The notes under the pieces are model-generated. The model was not told the origin of the DNA, ran no database searches, and saw only the letters and a program-made list of their open reading frames with translations. Below, one piece after another: positions 10,582-23,153 of a stretch of 64,000 nucleotides of DNA; position 1 is the first letter of the stretch; each line of letters opens with the position of its first letter. The stretch lies in assembly GCF_030265065.1 (NCBI RefSeq), contig NC_080413.1:1245001-1309000 (forward strand), in the 5' to 3' direction. The stretch is from Corythoichthys intestinalis. Taxonomy: Eukaryota > Chordata > Actinopteri > Syngnathiformes > Syngnathidae. The position numbers and the translations under genes were made by a program.

Positions 10582-11465
10582 TAGAGGCGTACAAAATTTC
10601 CGATTCTTAGACTATTCGCGATTCGGCCGTGGAAGATTCGAGAACGATTCACAAATATCCAAATTCCGATTATTGATCGGTAATCAACCAGGTAAAGCGA
10701 AGTAAAACACAGTAAGCGCCGTCTTTGGGACACAATGAGGAACGGACCGAGAGTAAATATCATGTTCAACTCATGCCGCTAGATTAAAAAAAAAACAATC
10801 ATATCTGACTGCGGCCGACAGCCGCTACAAACAACGCCCAGTTGCTACAAACATACGGCTACGGTAGATATTATATATATGTAGAACTAGATGCAAAATG
10901 ACAGACGACGTCAGTGTTAGAACATGTATTATTGAACAGAGATGCGAAATGACAAACTTTCCGGTGTAAGTAAACAGCCGCCATCTTAAAGCAGTAGAAG
11001 GCTCTGTTGTAGCGAACCTAATTAACTTTTTATCTAAAATACTCCTAAATCGGCAGAATCTTGTCTTGAATCCATCTTTAAATGATGAAATAGTTTTAAA
11101 ACTTTGCCAAAAGTAGACAGAAGAGAAATTATGGAATAACGGGAGCAATTTTAACAACTGTAACAGTTGATTCACAACATTAAATTAATTGAATGTAGTT
11201 TAAAGCTGCTGATGCAGAATGGGGACTGGAGTTTTTGTTTACTGTTATTTTTGTATATTTGTTTACTGTTATATGTTAACTTGATACTGAAATAGTAGTT
11301 TGGTTTAGCTTGAGAGGATTTTTGAACAATTTTGGAACTAATGTACAAAACATTACAAAAAAAAAAAAGGAGGGGGGTGCATCAATAATCGTTATATAAT
11401 CGAATCGGAGCCTCTGAATCATAATCGTAATCGAATCGTTAGGTGCCCAAAAATTCCCAGCTCTA
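10582..11465. mobile_element. Non-autonomous TIR element, ends AGAGGCGTACAAAATTTCC
   Basis: The left end TAGAGGCGTACAAAATTTCC pairs imperfectly with the right end AAAAATTCCCAGCTCT. Both edges are followed by the GATTC/AATCG-rich stretches typical of this fish repeat class. Internal pieces recur at about 12826-12870 and 13165-13480 as fragments. No transposase was seen. Confidence 0.45.
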
Positions 11466-11966
11466 TTTACCACCCACCTCTGCTTGTGGCATATAAACTG
11501 AACCAGATGAAAACAAAATTTGCTCCAAAAAGTAGTTTCCTCTAAGAAAAAACAAGGTTTTGTTGGAGCTCAAAATATTTTTGAAAAGATTTAAACCCAA
11601 GTATAGTTGACTCCCAGCAGCAAAATATGTGGGGGACTCTTTTGTTTTCACTTAGCGAGACCCCTTTAAATATTTGTAAATCAATGTGCTTTTTCCATCT
11701 TACTTTTTGAAGCAACAACCCAAAAAAGTTGTCTTTTGCCTCTTTTCTGCTCCAAAAACAAGTTTAAATGGACATCAAAAGTCCAATTTGCCTTTGTTAC
11801 CCTTGTGTCCCTCCCGCTATAGCGCCCCCCTCTGGCCAGGAAGCAAAGGGATTGAGGAAAAATGGCTCATGACAAGTTTAATTGATCTGTCTGAGAAATA
11901 AATATTGATCCCACGAACATGACAGGAAACAACACTCTCATATCTTCATCACTCGGCACGCCATCA

Positions 11967-14900
11967 TTATTTCTTCTGGGGGTTAGCCGCCTTCACCAGC
12001 TCGTACAGCACGTAACCTACCCCTGTAACGAGAGTCATTCCACAATCGTTGTCAGCGCAATCCATTTTGACCTCAATAATAAATGAGATTTCTATAAGAG
12101 CTGAAAAACAGACTGTAGCGACATGTGAGCACTCACCAAACACTGTCAGCGTCATGGTGGCCCTGTAGAGAAGTGCGTCGGCGGTGCCGCCTTTTAGATG
12201 CACGGGGATGCCGTTGTCCTCCTCAAAAGCGCAACACAAACAAGGTCAACGTTAAAAAAAAAAAACAATGCTAATGCAACCAAGTCTCAACTAGACATCT
12301 GTCACAAGGACAGATAATCATTTGGCTCTGTAAGCCCTCATACAGACAGCTGATTTTTGATAGTAAGTATTGTGCCGAATCTGTAAAGACATGGAACTGG
12401 TCAATTGGTCACTGAGCATTGTAAGAAACTCATTGATGGATACCGGAAGCGGTTGTTCGCAGTTATTTTATCTAACTACCAAGTATTAGGCTGAGGGTGC
12501 CAATACTTCTGTCCCGCCCATTTTTGGAGTTTTGTGTAAAATGATCATAATTTTAATTTTTTTCCCCATTCACACGGACATATTTCTCCAACAACGTAAT
12601 CCCCGACATTTATGAAATGGCACGCAAAGCCATCGGAGATGATGTCGCTAAAGCACATAGTTTCGCCCTGACCACTGATAGTTGGACGTCGGATCTTGTC
12701 ACCGTTTCGGCAACGAGACAATGTCCGTTGAATGACGCGAGAAAAGTCAGACATGGAGAGGGAAGACTGTTTGTTGTGACGCTGTAGCAAACGCGATGCT
12801 AGGCTAGGTGGCTCCAATATTTCCTGACTGTAGCCGACAGACTACAAGCTACGCCTAGATATGCTAATTCCCATTAGCAGTCCTGGGGCTTCCTGGTTAA
12901 CCGTCCTGGGAGTGGATCTCTCCAGACTGTAGTACTCCCCAAGGTTTCTCATTTTCTCCCTAAGACTCTGGAGTTTGTGGAGTTTTTCCTTGCCGACATG
13001 GAGGGTCTAAGGATGGGGGATACCCAGGACTTGGAACTTTATTTATTCATCTTTGTTGCTTCATTTGCTGTTTCTGATTGTGTATCATATTGCCTCTGCA
13101 AAGCCCTTCGAGACAACCTTGTTGTGATTCAGGGCTATACAAATAAAACTGAATTAAATTGAATATCTCATGCATATAGAACTACATGCGAAATGACAGA
13201 CTCTGTAGCGTTAGTAAACAGTCGCCATTTTAGAGCAGTAAATTTCTCAGAAAGGCTCTTTTGAAACGAACCTTCCTAGCGAACCTAAGTAACTTTTTAT
13301 CTAAAATACTCCTAAATCGGCAAAATCTTGACTCGAGTCTATCTTTAAAGGATGAAACAGTTTAAACATTTTCACATGTCGAAAGTAGACAGAAGGGAAC
13401 TAATGCAAAAATGGCAGCAATTTTATCAACTTTAACGGTTGATTCACAACAATAAATCACCTCCGAACATAGCAAAGGTTACTCGGTTTTTGTTTTTTTT
13501 TAAAAATGGAAGAAAAAAAAAACATGAAAGCAGAATAACACCAGTTACTTTGCCAAGTAACTTTTTTACTAGTGTGTGTGTATTTCATGAGTCAGTCACT
13601 ACCCTAGCCAAAGAGCTAAGAGGCATTTTAACAGTCGAAAATGTTTACATTTTAAGTAGGGCTGTCAAAATTATCGCGTTAACGGACGTTAATTAATTTT
13701 TTAAAATTAATCACGTTAAAATATTTGACGCAATTAACGCATGCACTGAATGACCTGCTCTCGCCTTGCCTCAAGTAGATTACAATGACGCCGTTTATGG
13801 ACATTAAAAGTGAAGAGAATGCCACCAACCGCTTGGGGGCAGCGCAGCGCCGTTCCATACGAATGTTATTCCTTTTTAACGTGGGAGAATTAGTAGTTGT
13901 GAGACGTTTATGCTGTTGCTTTGTGCTCCACACATATTTCTGTAATTTTCCTTTCTTTTAGTTGCAATTATGTGTCTCTTGTTGTATTTTGGGTAAGATA
14001 TGTAGAGATCTATATAGGCAAGTGGACACAGGCGTTCTTTGGACCGCGCCGTTTATTGGCATACGCTTCGGCAACTCCTTCACAACAAACATAGGTATCA
14101 TTTAGTGAAAGCACAACAAAAATAATATTCCTATCACTCCAAAAAAATAATGTTCACAAAAAGAAAAGCACTTCAGTCTATAGTAATGAGGCCCTATTCT
14201 CACACAGTTAAACAACAATGCAAAATGAACTGGCATTCCATATCAAAATAGCTATGCAAAATACACGTAAAACTTACTCAGACTTTGGTCACTCTATTCT
14301 TATTATTGTTATTTTTATTCTTATTATTACTATATGAACTCTACTTTTGATTGAAAATTTTACAAATTTTATTAAAACGAAAACATTAAGAGGGGTTTTA
14401 ATATAAAATTACTATAACTTGTAACTATAACATTTATCTTTTAAGAACTACAAGTCTTTCTATCCGTGGATCACTTTAACAGAAAGAATGTTAATAATGC
14501 CATTTGTGGATTTATTGTTATAATAAACACATACAGTACTTATGTACAGTATGTTGTATGTATATAGCCTTCTTGTGTCTTATCTTTCCATTCCAACAAT
14601 AATTTACAGAAAAATATGGCATATTTTAGAGATGGTTTGAATTGCGATTAATTACTATTAATTAATTTTTAAGCTGTGATTAACTCAATAAAAAATTGTA
14701 ATCGCTTGACAGCCCTAATTTTAAGTGTTTATTTTCTTAAAAGCAAAATAAAGGCAGTTTAAAAAAAATAAAAAATGCAAAACGCAAACCGAAACCATGA
14801 TCCCAAAACCGAGGTTCAAACCGAACCGTTGGCTAACTGAACCGTTGCACCCCTAGTCACTAGTAGCTTTGGTTTTGAAAAAATTTCTGAAAATGGGCTC

Positions 14901-17900
14901 CCTACAGATCGGCCCAGGTTCCCGTCAACTGATAGCAAAGTCTTTGATTCAGGCATTTTAGTAGCCTGGCTCTGCCAGACTATTCTCCCTGTATTTTTCA
15001 AACACTGATAGTATAGTCTGGAAACCATCCCATTAACGGCCTTTTCGAGCAGGTACAAAATCAATCGACAAATCAGATTCGTTTATTTGCGTGACGTGTT
15101 CTTCACGAGCAACGTCACTCTTGCGCGTCGAAAGTCGTCTCTTCAGCAGCACAGATGGTGAACGGCAGAGCCGAGAATATGTTCCAATCCACGGTAAAAT
15201 CAGTTTTAAATGACCAAAAACACATCGACACGAGTCATTGACAACAGTCTGTCTCGCGCTAGCCATGTCGAATAAACTCCGCTCTCTTCGTATGTCTACT
15301 TCCGCGCGCAAGTCCATCGTCCTGCGGTCGCCATTTTACTAACGTCACGTCTGCCCGTCGCTGATTGGTCCACTCCGCTGTCTGTTTGCTGTGGCTTGCT
15401 CCGCCCTGGAAATTGTTTCCGTGGGAATGGTGGCCAGACTCAATAGCTGGAACAGCGTTGAGTCTGGTGTACCAGGCTAGCATTTTAGGACTAATTACTA
15501 TTTCTTATGACTCATGTATTTGCCTGTTAAGTGTTTCTGATCATAATATGATTGAAATAGGACCATATTTTTTGAATGTCAACTGTGTGTTTTGGGAGTT
15601 TTAAAGCATTTGAAAAGAGTGACCACAACAGTCGCACGTTCCAATTCGACACGTGTATAATTCTTTGATATTTGACTTGCTGGCTCATCAAAATTGGCAT
15701 CCGACATTAATTTCGCTCGCATTACAAGCAAACGGCAGAGAAAACACGTGGATCTCATTTCTTTCTGCTCGGCGTCCAACGCCAGCCCGTCGGATAAATA
15801 ACGGCTTACGAATTGACGGCAGAGGTGAGGCGGTCGTCTAAGAATGTCGCTCAAAAGGTTGAGATGAAGGGGGTGGATTTTTTTTTTCCCCTCATCTATC
15901 AGGCGCTCTTGGCCGCGCGCGCTCGACACCGTGGCGGAGTTGATTCGCGCCGGCGGTTTTGGCCGGCGACGCAGCACGACCGGCAGCCAAGCACACGTGT
16001 CTGCGGCTCGCTTTTTCGCTCATTTCAATCGACGCTAATGACTTGACTAGTCAAAATCACCTATATTTTATCACTAGTCCCGTCCGTTTGGACCCGCGGC
16101 GATCGTCAGCTACGAGAGACCGTCGACTGTCGCCGGGCTGAAATTCCAACGGTGGCATTTTCCGCGGGGGCCGCGCAACTATGCTAACCTCAACTGCCTT
16201 TAATTTATTTCCCGTCATCAGAGAAGGCATTAAAATGCCTCGTTTAAATCACTCGTTACTTGTATGCATGTGGAGCATATTGTTATAATTAGTGTTGCAA
16301 AGATACCGATGCTATTCTCCGTATCCGTACAGATTAAGAAGTACCATGTGCCAAAACTGTGCAATACCAACTTTTCGAGATCGATTGTCAAACTTGTAAA
16401 AAAAAAAATCTCAACGTGTGATGTCCAATCATCCTTTAGCTGTAAATATCAGTGCGTTTATCACTAGCATATATCCAATCCGTCTGGAATGGGAGGGAAT
16501 GAACATTTGCTCATGCCAGCCCGCTGTCAATGGAATGAATTAAGTGTCTAAGCTATGATAGCAATAATTTTACAGTCAAGTGAGGATAGGGTCATTAAAG
16601 TGTTGCAATTAGGGTTTCCCCTACGATTTTTTTGAAACTGTGGTGGTGGGTTGCATCGGAGTCGGACAGCCTCACCATGTCCTGCCGCGGCGAAATTTTT
16701 ACAGAAGATATAAAAGATATATTTGAAATTAGCCAGGCTAATGTCATAGCTCTCAGCTACGGTACATGTACGTAAAATGCGTAGCTGATTACAGCTACGT
16801 TACCCTACGCGATAATACTTTTTTTTCTCGTAGCAATAGTACGACTCACATCTTGTAGTGACCCAGAGGTTGGCAACCCAAAATGTTGAAAGAGCCATAT
16901 TTGACCCAAAAAACAAACTGATACAGTATGTCTGGATCGGCAAAAGATTAAAAGCCTTGTATAAGCCTTATAATGAAAGCAACACCAGCTGTATGAATCG
17001 ATATTAGCTACAGTGGGGCAAATAAGTATTTAGTCATCCACCAATTGTGCGAGTGCTCCTACTTGAAAAGATTAGAAAGGCCTGTAATTGTCAACATGGG
17101 TAAACCTCAACCATGAGAGACAGAATGTGGGGGATATAAAACAGAAAATCACATTGTTTGATTTTTAAAGATTTCCAAATTAGAGTGGAAAATAAGCATT
17201 TGGTCACCTACAAACAAGCAAGATTTCTGGCTGTCAAACTTCTTCTAACGAGGCTCCACTTGTTATCTGTATTAATGGCACCTGTTTTAACTCATTATCG
17301 GTATAAAAGACACCTGTCCACAACCTCACTCAGTCACACTCCAAACTCCTCTACGGCCAAGACCAAAGAGCTGTCGAAGGACACCAGAGACAAAATTGTA
17401 GACCTGCACCAGGCTGAGAAGACTGAATCTGCAATAGGTGAAACGCTTGGTGTAAAGAAATCAACTGTGGGAGCAATTATTAGAAAATGGAAGACATACA
17501 ACACCACTGATAATCTCCCTCGATCTGGGGCTCCGTGCGAGATCTCACCCCGTGGCGTCAAAATGATAAGAACAGTGAGCAAAAATCCCAGAACCACACA
17601 GGGGGACCTAGTGAATGACCTACAGAGAGCTGGGACCACTGTAACAAAGGCTACTATCAGTAACACAATGCGCTGCCAGGGACTCAAATCCTGCACACCT
17701 GCTGAAGAAAGTACACGTCCAGGCCCATCTGCGGTTTGCTAGAGAGCATTTGGATGACCCAGAAGAGGACTGGGAGAATGTGTTATGGTCAGATGAAACC
17801 AAAATAGAACTTTTTGCTAGAAACACAGGTTCTCGTGTTTGGAGGAGAAAGAATACTGAATTGCATCCGAAGAACACCATACCCACTGTGATGCATGTGG

Positions 17901-20046
17901 GTGGAAACATCATGCTTTGGGGCTATTTTTCTGCAAAGGGACCAGGACGACTGATCTGAGTAAAGGAAAGAATGAATGGGCCATGTATTGTGAGATTTTA
18001 ATTGAAAATCTCCTTCCGTCAGCAAGGGCATTGAAGATGAGACGTGGCTGGGTCTTTCAGCATGACAATGATCCCAAACACACAGCCAGGGCAACAAAGG
18101 AGTGGCTTCGTAAGAAGCATTTCAAGGTCCTGGAGTGGCCTAGCCAGTCTCCAGATCTCAACGCCATAGAAAATCTGTGGAGGGAGTCGTAAGTCCGTGT
18201 TGCCCAATGACAGGCCCAAAACATCACTGCTCCAGAGGAGATCTGCATGGAGGGATGGGCCAAAATACCAGCAACAGTATGTGAAAAGGGTACATAAAGT
18301 ATTGAGATGAACTTTTGGTATTGACCAAATACTTACTTTCCACCATAATTTGCAAATAAATTCTATAAAAATCAAACAATGTGATTTTCTGTTTTTTTTC
18401 CCCCCACATTCTGTCTCTCATGGTTGAGATGTACCCATGTTGACAATTACAGGCCTCTCTAATATTTTCAAGTGGGAGAACTTGCACAATTAGTGCTTGA
18501 CTAAATACTTACTTGCCCCACTCTATGTTCAAAATGACACACATTTTAACAACAAAACACTTTACGCAGAACAATTGGTGTTCAAACGTCGCATCTAGTC
18601 TGATCAATGTGTAAAATTGGTAAATTCAATTGGCCTAATTGGCCAAACAAAAGTCCGCTAGCTTAAATGTTACAAATTCTAACATTTATAATTCTCATAG
18701 CAAATCGCTCACACGTAACTCCACCAACTGTAGCAGTAAACGTCAATACTAATGCATACACCAGGGTTCACTAAATCCGGACCTTGGTGCCGCCTTTTCC
18801 TGTCGTGTTTTCCACCTCTCTCTCCCCTAACACACCTGAATCAAATGATTATGTCATCAGCAACCTCTCCAGAAGCCACCAGAGGGCAGTGTATCCGTCA
18901 TCATTAAACAAAATACAATACTATTGGATTTTATGGATAGTTATTTTGGGGTACGTTAAGGGTTCATTCAGACTTACGCGGAAATTCGGTTTATGTCGCC
19001 AACGTAAGAAACGGAATTCGTTCGCAAACCGTTCATTCCTTAATGCTCTTTTGAAAGTGTAATCTTAACAAGCCAAAATATTATTGCACGTATAAACACA
19101 TTTTATTTTACATATCCTAAAATGTATTCAACGCATGAAATATTTGAAATCTGATGACCCGATTATTCACTCACAAATCGATAGATTAATCGATTACCTA
19201 AATAATCGATAGCTGCAGCTTTAAGTCGTTAAGCCGTTACCGCACAGCCAGGAGCCAAAGTATGGGAGCAACAATAGTTAGAATTAACGAGGCATTTCCC
19301 TCCAAAATAACAGGCAAGCAGTTACCATAGTGGCATATAAACAAATTAGGGATGTCTCGAATCCGATCATGGGATTGGAAATCGGGCCGATCGTACCATT
19401 TTTCAGAAGATCGAAATCGAGTGGTTTTTAACTGTTAAAATTTTATTTTATAAGGGCTGAAAAGTAACAAATCCAGAAATACAATGTCCTTCTCAAAAAA
19501 AACAAAAATACATGTTTTATACACTGTAACACTCCAAGAAAAAGCATAAGAGCAAATATTGTAAACAGTACAGTCTGGGGTGAAAGTGGGCCGAAATGGT
19601 CAGGAACGCAGTTCCTGTATAAGATTCAGGGCCGGAATGCTGTTCCGGTACACGGGGCTTTGATTCCGAAAATATGACGGCAACTGGCAAAACGCTATGT
19701 AAAAAAAAAAAAATGCTAAGATGCCACACATGCATTTCATCTCCAAGAAGAAAACAATCTACCAACATTAGATTTACATACACATGTGTTAACAACAAGC
19801 ATAATAAAGTGCTCGTGTACCGTAATCAGTTTCCACCTATATTTATTTTTTATTTTATTCCACGGACGGCATGGAGGTTTCTCCAACTGCTGCAGTTATC
19901 CGAGTCTGACGAGTCACATCAATGTGCAAATACATGCAGCAAAGCAAAACGCTTGGACTCATTTATCCGTTCAATTGGCTGACATACTGACATGTTATCA
20001 CCAGAGATAGTTAGCTCTGATTGGTTCAAATGTGCATGTTTTCTGA

Positions 20047-20079
<33 letters not shown>

Positions 20080-20793
20080 GGGGGCAATGCAACAGAAAAT
20101 GGATCAAATCTTTAAGAACAAGCAAAGAGTTAAAGAGGCTTATTTATGATATTTAGTTTTATTTGCTCTGATGGGGAGGTTCAGAACATCTTAGCTGTCA
20201 ATGTGCTCTTTGGACTAATATTTGTTCAATTATGTTAGGCTACTTATTCATTTCCTTATGATTTTAAAAAAAAAAAAGTCAATGTTTGCGTGATCTTCAA
20301 AATAGATTCCATTTTACTCTACATAATATCATCTGTAAATAATTTGTACTTAATTTTCTTAATTATATCTTTATTATTAAAAGCACAACAAAAAGTAAAT
20401 GTTTACATTATCTTTAATTTTCATACCGGTATACATCTCATGTTCTTAAGTAGTTAAAATTGAGATTTGACATTTAGTATGTGAGGAAATGAGGGAAAAT
20501 AAAAATTAGGAGATGGAGGTTGGGGTTATAGTGGTTTTTGTTAACTTTTATTTTGCAAATCATTGAAAAAAATACAATTTTGTATAAAAATCAGTTTTTG
20601 TATATGTTATAGAAATAACTGACCAAAACAATTTTCTTTGCATTTCAGTAGTTTTAACCCCCCCCAAATAAAATAAATAAATAAATAAAATTTCTTCCTC
20701 CGTGGCGACCTTCACGTCGGGGAGTTCTGGCAAGAAATTCTAACCACTTTCACCCCTGAGTACAGTACTGTAACATGTTTGGAACTTTTGCTC

Positions 20794-20835
<42 letters not shown>

Positions 20836-22926
20836 AAAATAAAATATATTTTTAGATTTTCGTTATCAGATCAAATTTTGAGAATCCCGGACTCTAAATA
20901 AGAAGAAAAAAAATGCAATCAGGACATCCCTTAAACAAATGACATACAGGCTTTTTTGCACTCGTTAACAACGTGAGAGATGTCATTTTTCCATGGTTAA
21001 GTATATTTAGTTGTGACTTTTCGAAGCATTCGTTCAACGGAACCATCTTTACTTTTGGGGGGCACGTGACATGCGAGTTACCTGGAAGACCTTCTGATTC
21101 TTGGGGACCTGGTTCTCCACCGACCTCCGTGCAGAACCGCAAAAGCTCCGCCGCGCCACCTGCTGGAGAGCCTGCCGAAAACAAGAGGAAGGCGGCTCAT
21201 TTTTGGGTGCTCTTCTCCTAAGAAGCGCCAGAAAAACATTCAAGGAAAAATTGTGGATCAGCTTACGGCTGCTTCATCAGCCTTTCATCAATATGACACT
21301 CAGCCCCTGGAAGTTTAGAAGTGGCACATGACTGCCATCTAGTGTTAATCAATAATAGATTGAGGATAGCAACTTTTTTTTTTCTTTTGAGAGAGGACTT
21401 ACTAAACCAACTTAAATTGTTTGAAAAAAGAGAACAAATGATGGGCCTTCCCATCGATCACATCCAAGACTTTGCAATATATAGAGAAATCATTTCTCCA
21501 GTGAGCCATACACGGTTTGGTTTTTAAAAAACTACATTTATGAATAAAAGAAACTTCTCCATCAGCAATACCACATTTAAAACAAATTCTAAATTTTTAT
21601 CCTTAAGATAAACTCCAAATAAAATTGTTTCTTCTGTCAGGGGTACATCTATATTTTTAGATTGCAGCCATGTTTTTAATTGACTCCAGAAGGAAGGAAT
21701 TGATAACATTGCAGTGAAAAAACATATGATTTAAATTTTCCAAATCTACATCACAAAAAGTACAATTATTCGCTTCAAAACCAAATTTCAATCTTAAAAA
21801 TTCTTTCGTTGGGTAAATTTCGTTCAAAATTTTGAATTGCACCTCCTTAGCTTTAGGAGGCACCGGAAATGAAACAATTTTTTCGTATACTTTTAATCTT
21901 ATCAATCTCAAATAATTTCAAAATATATATTCTCTTAATTGGCTTAGGATAATATTCATTTATCAACAATTTCCTGATAAATTTGTTATTACATTTACAA
22001 TCCCAAAAATCCTGCCCCCCAATGTATAATTTCCTCAGATTGAGAGAGACTCGAGAGTTCCTTCACCATTGTTTTTACTGCCAGTGGGATTGCAATCATC
22101 AACTTTGTGATTGAGGATAGCAACTCGTTGAAGGGAAAAAAAAACTGTCATTGAGTCCCACATCATAATTGCGTCACACTGACCATCTTCAAAAAAAAAA
22201 AAAGGGGGGGGGGGAATAAAGGTTTAACATAACACAATCAATGAAATCAAACTTTTTCCTCTTTTTTGAAACTACACAGGGAAAAAAGAAACATTTCATT
22301 TCAATTGTTTAAACACATCAAATTGAAATGGGGGTGAAACATTTATTTGCCCAAGTAATAGTATTCATTTTCACAAGATCTGTCAAAAAAAAAAAACAAC
22401 AACTTGTGTTTGTGTTGTGTGTGTTCAAATTATTGATGGTTGACTGCTAACAAAGCTAGTTTGATTGCAGAAGTCAAGGAAATCCTATCAGCAAAAAAAA
22501 ATAAAATATATATATATATATATACATATACTCCACTGGCTTTGAATATTGTTTTATTTATTTGCGCTATATATTTATTTTTATAATTTATTAGACACAA
22601 ATAATAAAATAACCTCCCCGTCAAACAAAAACAAGGTAAAAATGCTGCTAAAATGTTTTGGACGGGAAATGGTTTATTCAATACATTATTTCCCGCCCAT
22701 TTGACAATGTAGAAGCTTTAAAAAAAAAAATAATGTAGCAAAAAGTTTCCGAGACGTTTCTCGTGTTAGCACGACGACATTAGCCGCCTTTGACCCCTAA
22801 GCAACACGAGAGCTCCACGGACGCTTCCTACCAAATGGCAGTCCACCCAGAAACAAAATCAAAATTTACAAAGCAAAACAGGCTCGTAAAAGTACGAGAA
22901 GGACTTACAAATATGCTTCTATTCAT
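11967..22926 (-). CDS. cox7a2: Cytochrome c oxidase subunit 7A, mitochondrial (4 exons, 82 aa)
   Basis: This is a nuclear-encoded small subunit of respiratory complex IV in the mitochondrial inner membrane. Coding exons on the minus strand are 22926-22909 (six codons, MNRSIF), 21171-21082 (30 codons), 12221-12137 and 12022-11967 (stop TAA). All junctions are GT-AG and the exons sum to 249 nt in frame. Exon 2 gives an Arg/Ser-rich presequence ([17 protein letters not shown]) followed by [12 protein letters not shown]. Exons 3-4 give the conserved [26 protein letters not shown] and a membrane segment ending [16 protein letters not shown]. The six-codon first exon matches human COX7A2 as I remember it (MLRNLL before ALRQIGQ). 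The 8.9-kb intron 2 holds many transposons and intron 1 holds an L1. A possible ATTAAA signal lies at 11882-11877. Choice among 7A paralogs is uncertain, but 7A identity is firm. Confidence 0.88.
12485..12725 (+). mobile_element. Tc1-like end fragment next to a hAT transposase fragment
   Basis: GCTGAGGGTGCCAATACTTC at 12490 resembles the Tc1 terminal region seen at 54663-54868. From about 12581 the plus strand reads a hAT/ZBED-like segment, [18 protein letters not shown], then [13 protein letters not shown]. The LTTDSWTS signature is typical of hAT transposases. Both are short, orphan pieces in intron 2 of cox7a. Confidence 0.45.
12890..13161 (+). repeat. 3' tail of a retroposon ending in AATTGAATTGAA-type repeats
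   Basis: Sequence running GGATACCCAGGACTTG, ATCTTTGTTGCTTCATTT, TATTGCCTCTGCAAAGCCCT and GGGCTATACAAATAAAACTG ends in an AATTGAAT-like tail. A second copy lies at 45529-45668. The layout (stem-like GCAAAGCCCTTCGAGACAAC, then a short tandem tail) suits the 3' end of a LINE or its SINE partner. The family is not certain. Confidence 0.5.
13657..14717. mobile_element. hAT-type MITE, TIR TAGGGCTGTCAAA, long copy
   Basis: This 1,061-bp element is flanked by exact 8-bp duplications ATTTTAAG (13649-13656 and 14718-14725). The ends are TAGGGCTGTCAAAATTATCG and CGCTTGACAGCCCTA. About 400 bp longer than the 633-bp copy, it contains extra central sequence (roughly 13890-14290), either an insertion or a less deleted ancestor. 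No transposase domain was recognised. Confidence 0.78.
14962..15480. mobile_element. Non-autonomous hAT-like element, TIR TAGCCTGG..CCAGACT
   Basis: It starts TAGCCTGGCTCTGCCAGACT and ends AGTCTGGTGTACCAGGCTAG, flanked by exact 8-bp duplications CATTTTAG (14954-14961 and 15481-15488). It is 519 bp, CpG-richer than its surroundings, with no transposase frame. Confidence 0.72.
15490..16650. other. GC-richer unassigned stretch
   Basis: From about 15640 to 16160 the sequence is CpG-dense (CGCGCGCGCTCGACACCGTG, CGCCGGCGGTTTTGGCCGGC), with short open frames on both strands but no domain or convincing splice-bounded exon. It lies in intron 2 of cox7a. It could be a decaying repeat or an orphan CpG island. 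Past 16160 the sequence becomes AT-rich with no recognised feature. Confidence 0.35.
17011..18523 (+). mobile_element. Tc1-like DNA transposon, full length, decayed
   Basis: This 1,513-bp element sits between TA dinucleotides (17009-17010, 18524-18525). It has long inverted ends starting CAGTGGGGCAAATAAGTATT and ending AATACTTACTTGCCCCACTC. The transposase reads through a helix-turn-helix region ([52 protein letters not shown]) and a catalytic core with all three acidic residues in context: [21 protein letters not shown] and [10 protein letters not shown]. The coding frame shifts near 17695, and again near 17950 next to a stop. A further stop falls right after NLWRES (18190-18192), so it cannot make transposase. 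It is inserted in intron 2 of cox7a, within a fragment of the 'GTGGCTCTAGAGCC' repeat. Confidence 0.9.
18595..19232. mobile_element. MITE of the 'CTGCAGCTATCGATT' family
   Basis: It contains AAAAGTCCGCTAGCTTAAAT, the GTTCACTAAATCCGG region and a right end CGATTACCTAAATAATCGATAGCTGCAGCT that mirrors the family start. The left end is poorly defined. Confidence 0.45.
19346..20880. mobile_element. Fragmented 'GATGTC.CGAATCCGATC' hAT-like repeat hosting another element
   Basis: It starts TTAGGGATGTCTCGAATCCG and carries the GATCGAAATCGAG-rich sequence of the family seen whole at 42333-43308. It is interrupted by the element 19575-20758. Poly(A) runs of about 26 and 32 bases occur at 20052-20079 and 20800-20831. 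The right limit is uncertain. Confidence 0.45.
19575..20758. mobile_element. hAT-like element, TIR C(A/T)GGGGTGAAAGTGG
   Basis: It starts CTGGGGTGAAAGTGGGCCGA and ends ACCACTTTCACCCCTG, flanked by exact 8-bp duplications AGTACAGT (19567-19574 and 20759-20766). It is 1,184 bp, AT-rich inside, without a recognisable transposase. It inserted into an older repeat. Confidence 0.72.
21375..22108 (-). mobile_element. 5'-truncated L1-type LINE (ORF2 C-terminus)
   Basis: This minus-oriented insertion is bounded by a 17-bp duplication, GATTGAGGATAGCAACT (21358-21374 and 22109-22125), with the A-tail seen as a T run at the left. The minus strand encodes the end of an L1-like ORF2: [20 protein letters not shown], the [18 protein letters not shown] zinc-knuckle-like motif, [20 protein letters not shown] and [15 protein letters not shown]. 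The frame is broken at least once, near 21700. The reverse transcriptase region is absent, as is usual for 5' truncation. It lies in intron 1 of cox7a. Confidence 0.85.
22126..22908. other. AT-rich intron 1 sequence of cox7a
   Basis: No exon or element was recognised. It holds a G run (about 22205-22213), A runs and a (TA)n microsatellite near 22506-22525. The 5' end of cox7a intron 1 is at 22908. Confidence 0.4.
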
Positions 22927-23065
22927 GCTGTGTGCTGGTCGTCTTCTCACAAGGACGCAAAGTGCTTCCGCTTGGCGTTCTTCTCTGAGGCGATTTTCTG
23001 TGTCTCATTCAGGCTGCCGCACTCTGCTGCCTCCCCACCTCAGGACCTAGTCGGAAGCGCAGGTT
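22927..23065 (-). promoter_or_regulatory. cox7a leader and proximal promoter region
   Basis: Directly upstream of the cox7a ATG, on the minus strand, the sequence turns GC-richer. It contains several GGAA/TTCC cores in GCGGAAGC and GCTTCCGAC contexts (plus-strand positions about 22966-22975 and 23050-23060). ETS-type sites of this kind (NRF-2/GABP) are usual in promoters of nuclear cytochrome oxidase genes. No TATA box was seen. The transcription start is not determined. Confidence 0.4.
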
Positions 23066-23153
23066 TGTGCTCACAGTGGTATCAAAAATAGCCATTTATG
23101 AGCGGCGCACACAAGTGAAAAGTCATTACTCAACTTTTTGAATGACTTTATTC

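Noticed and set aside
15579-16141. Cluster of short frames in the CpG-rich patch of a cox7a intron
   Set aside because: Frames on both strands are short and biased by CpG content, with no splice-bounded exon or known domain.
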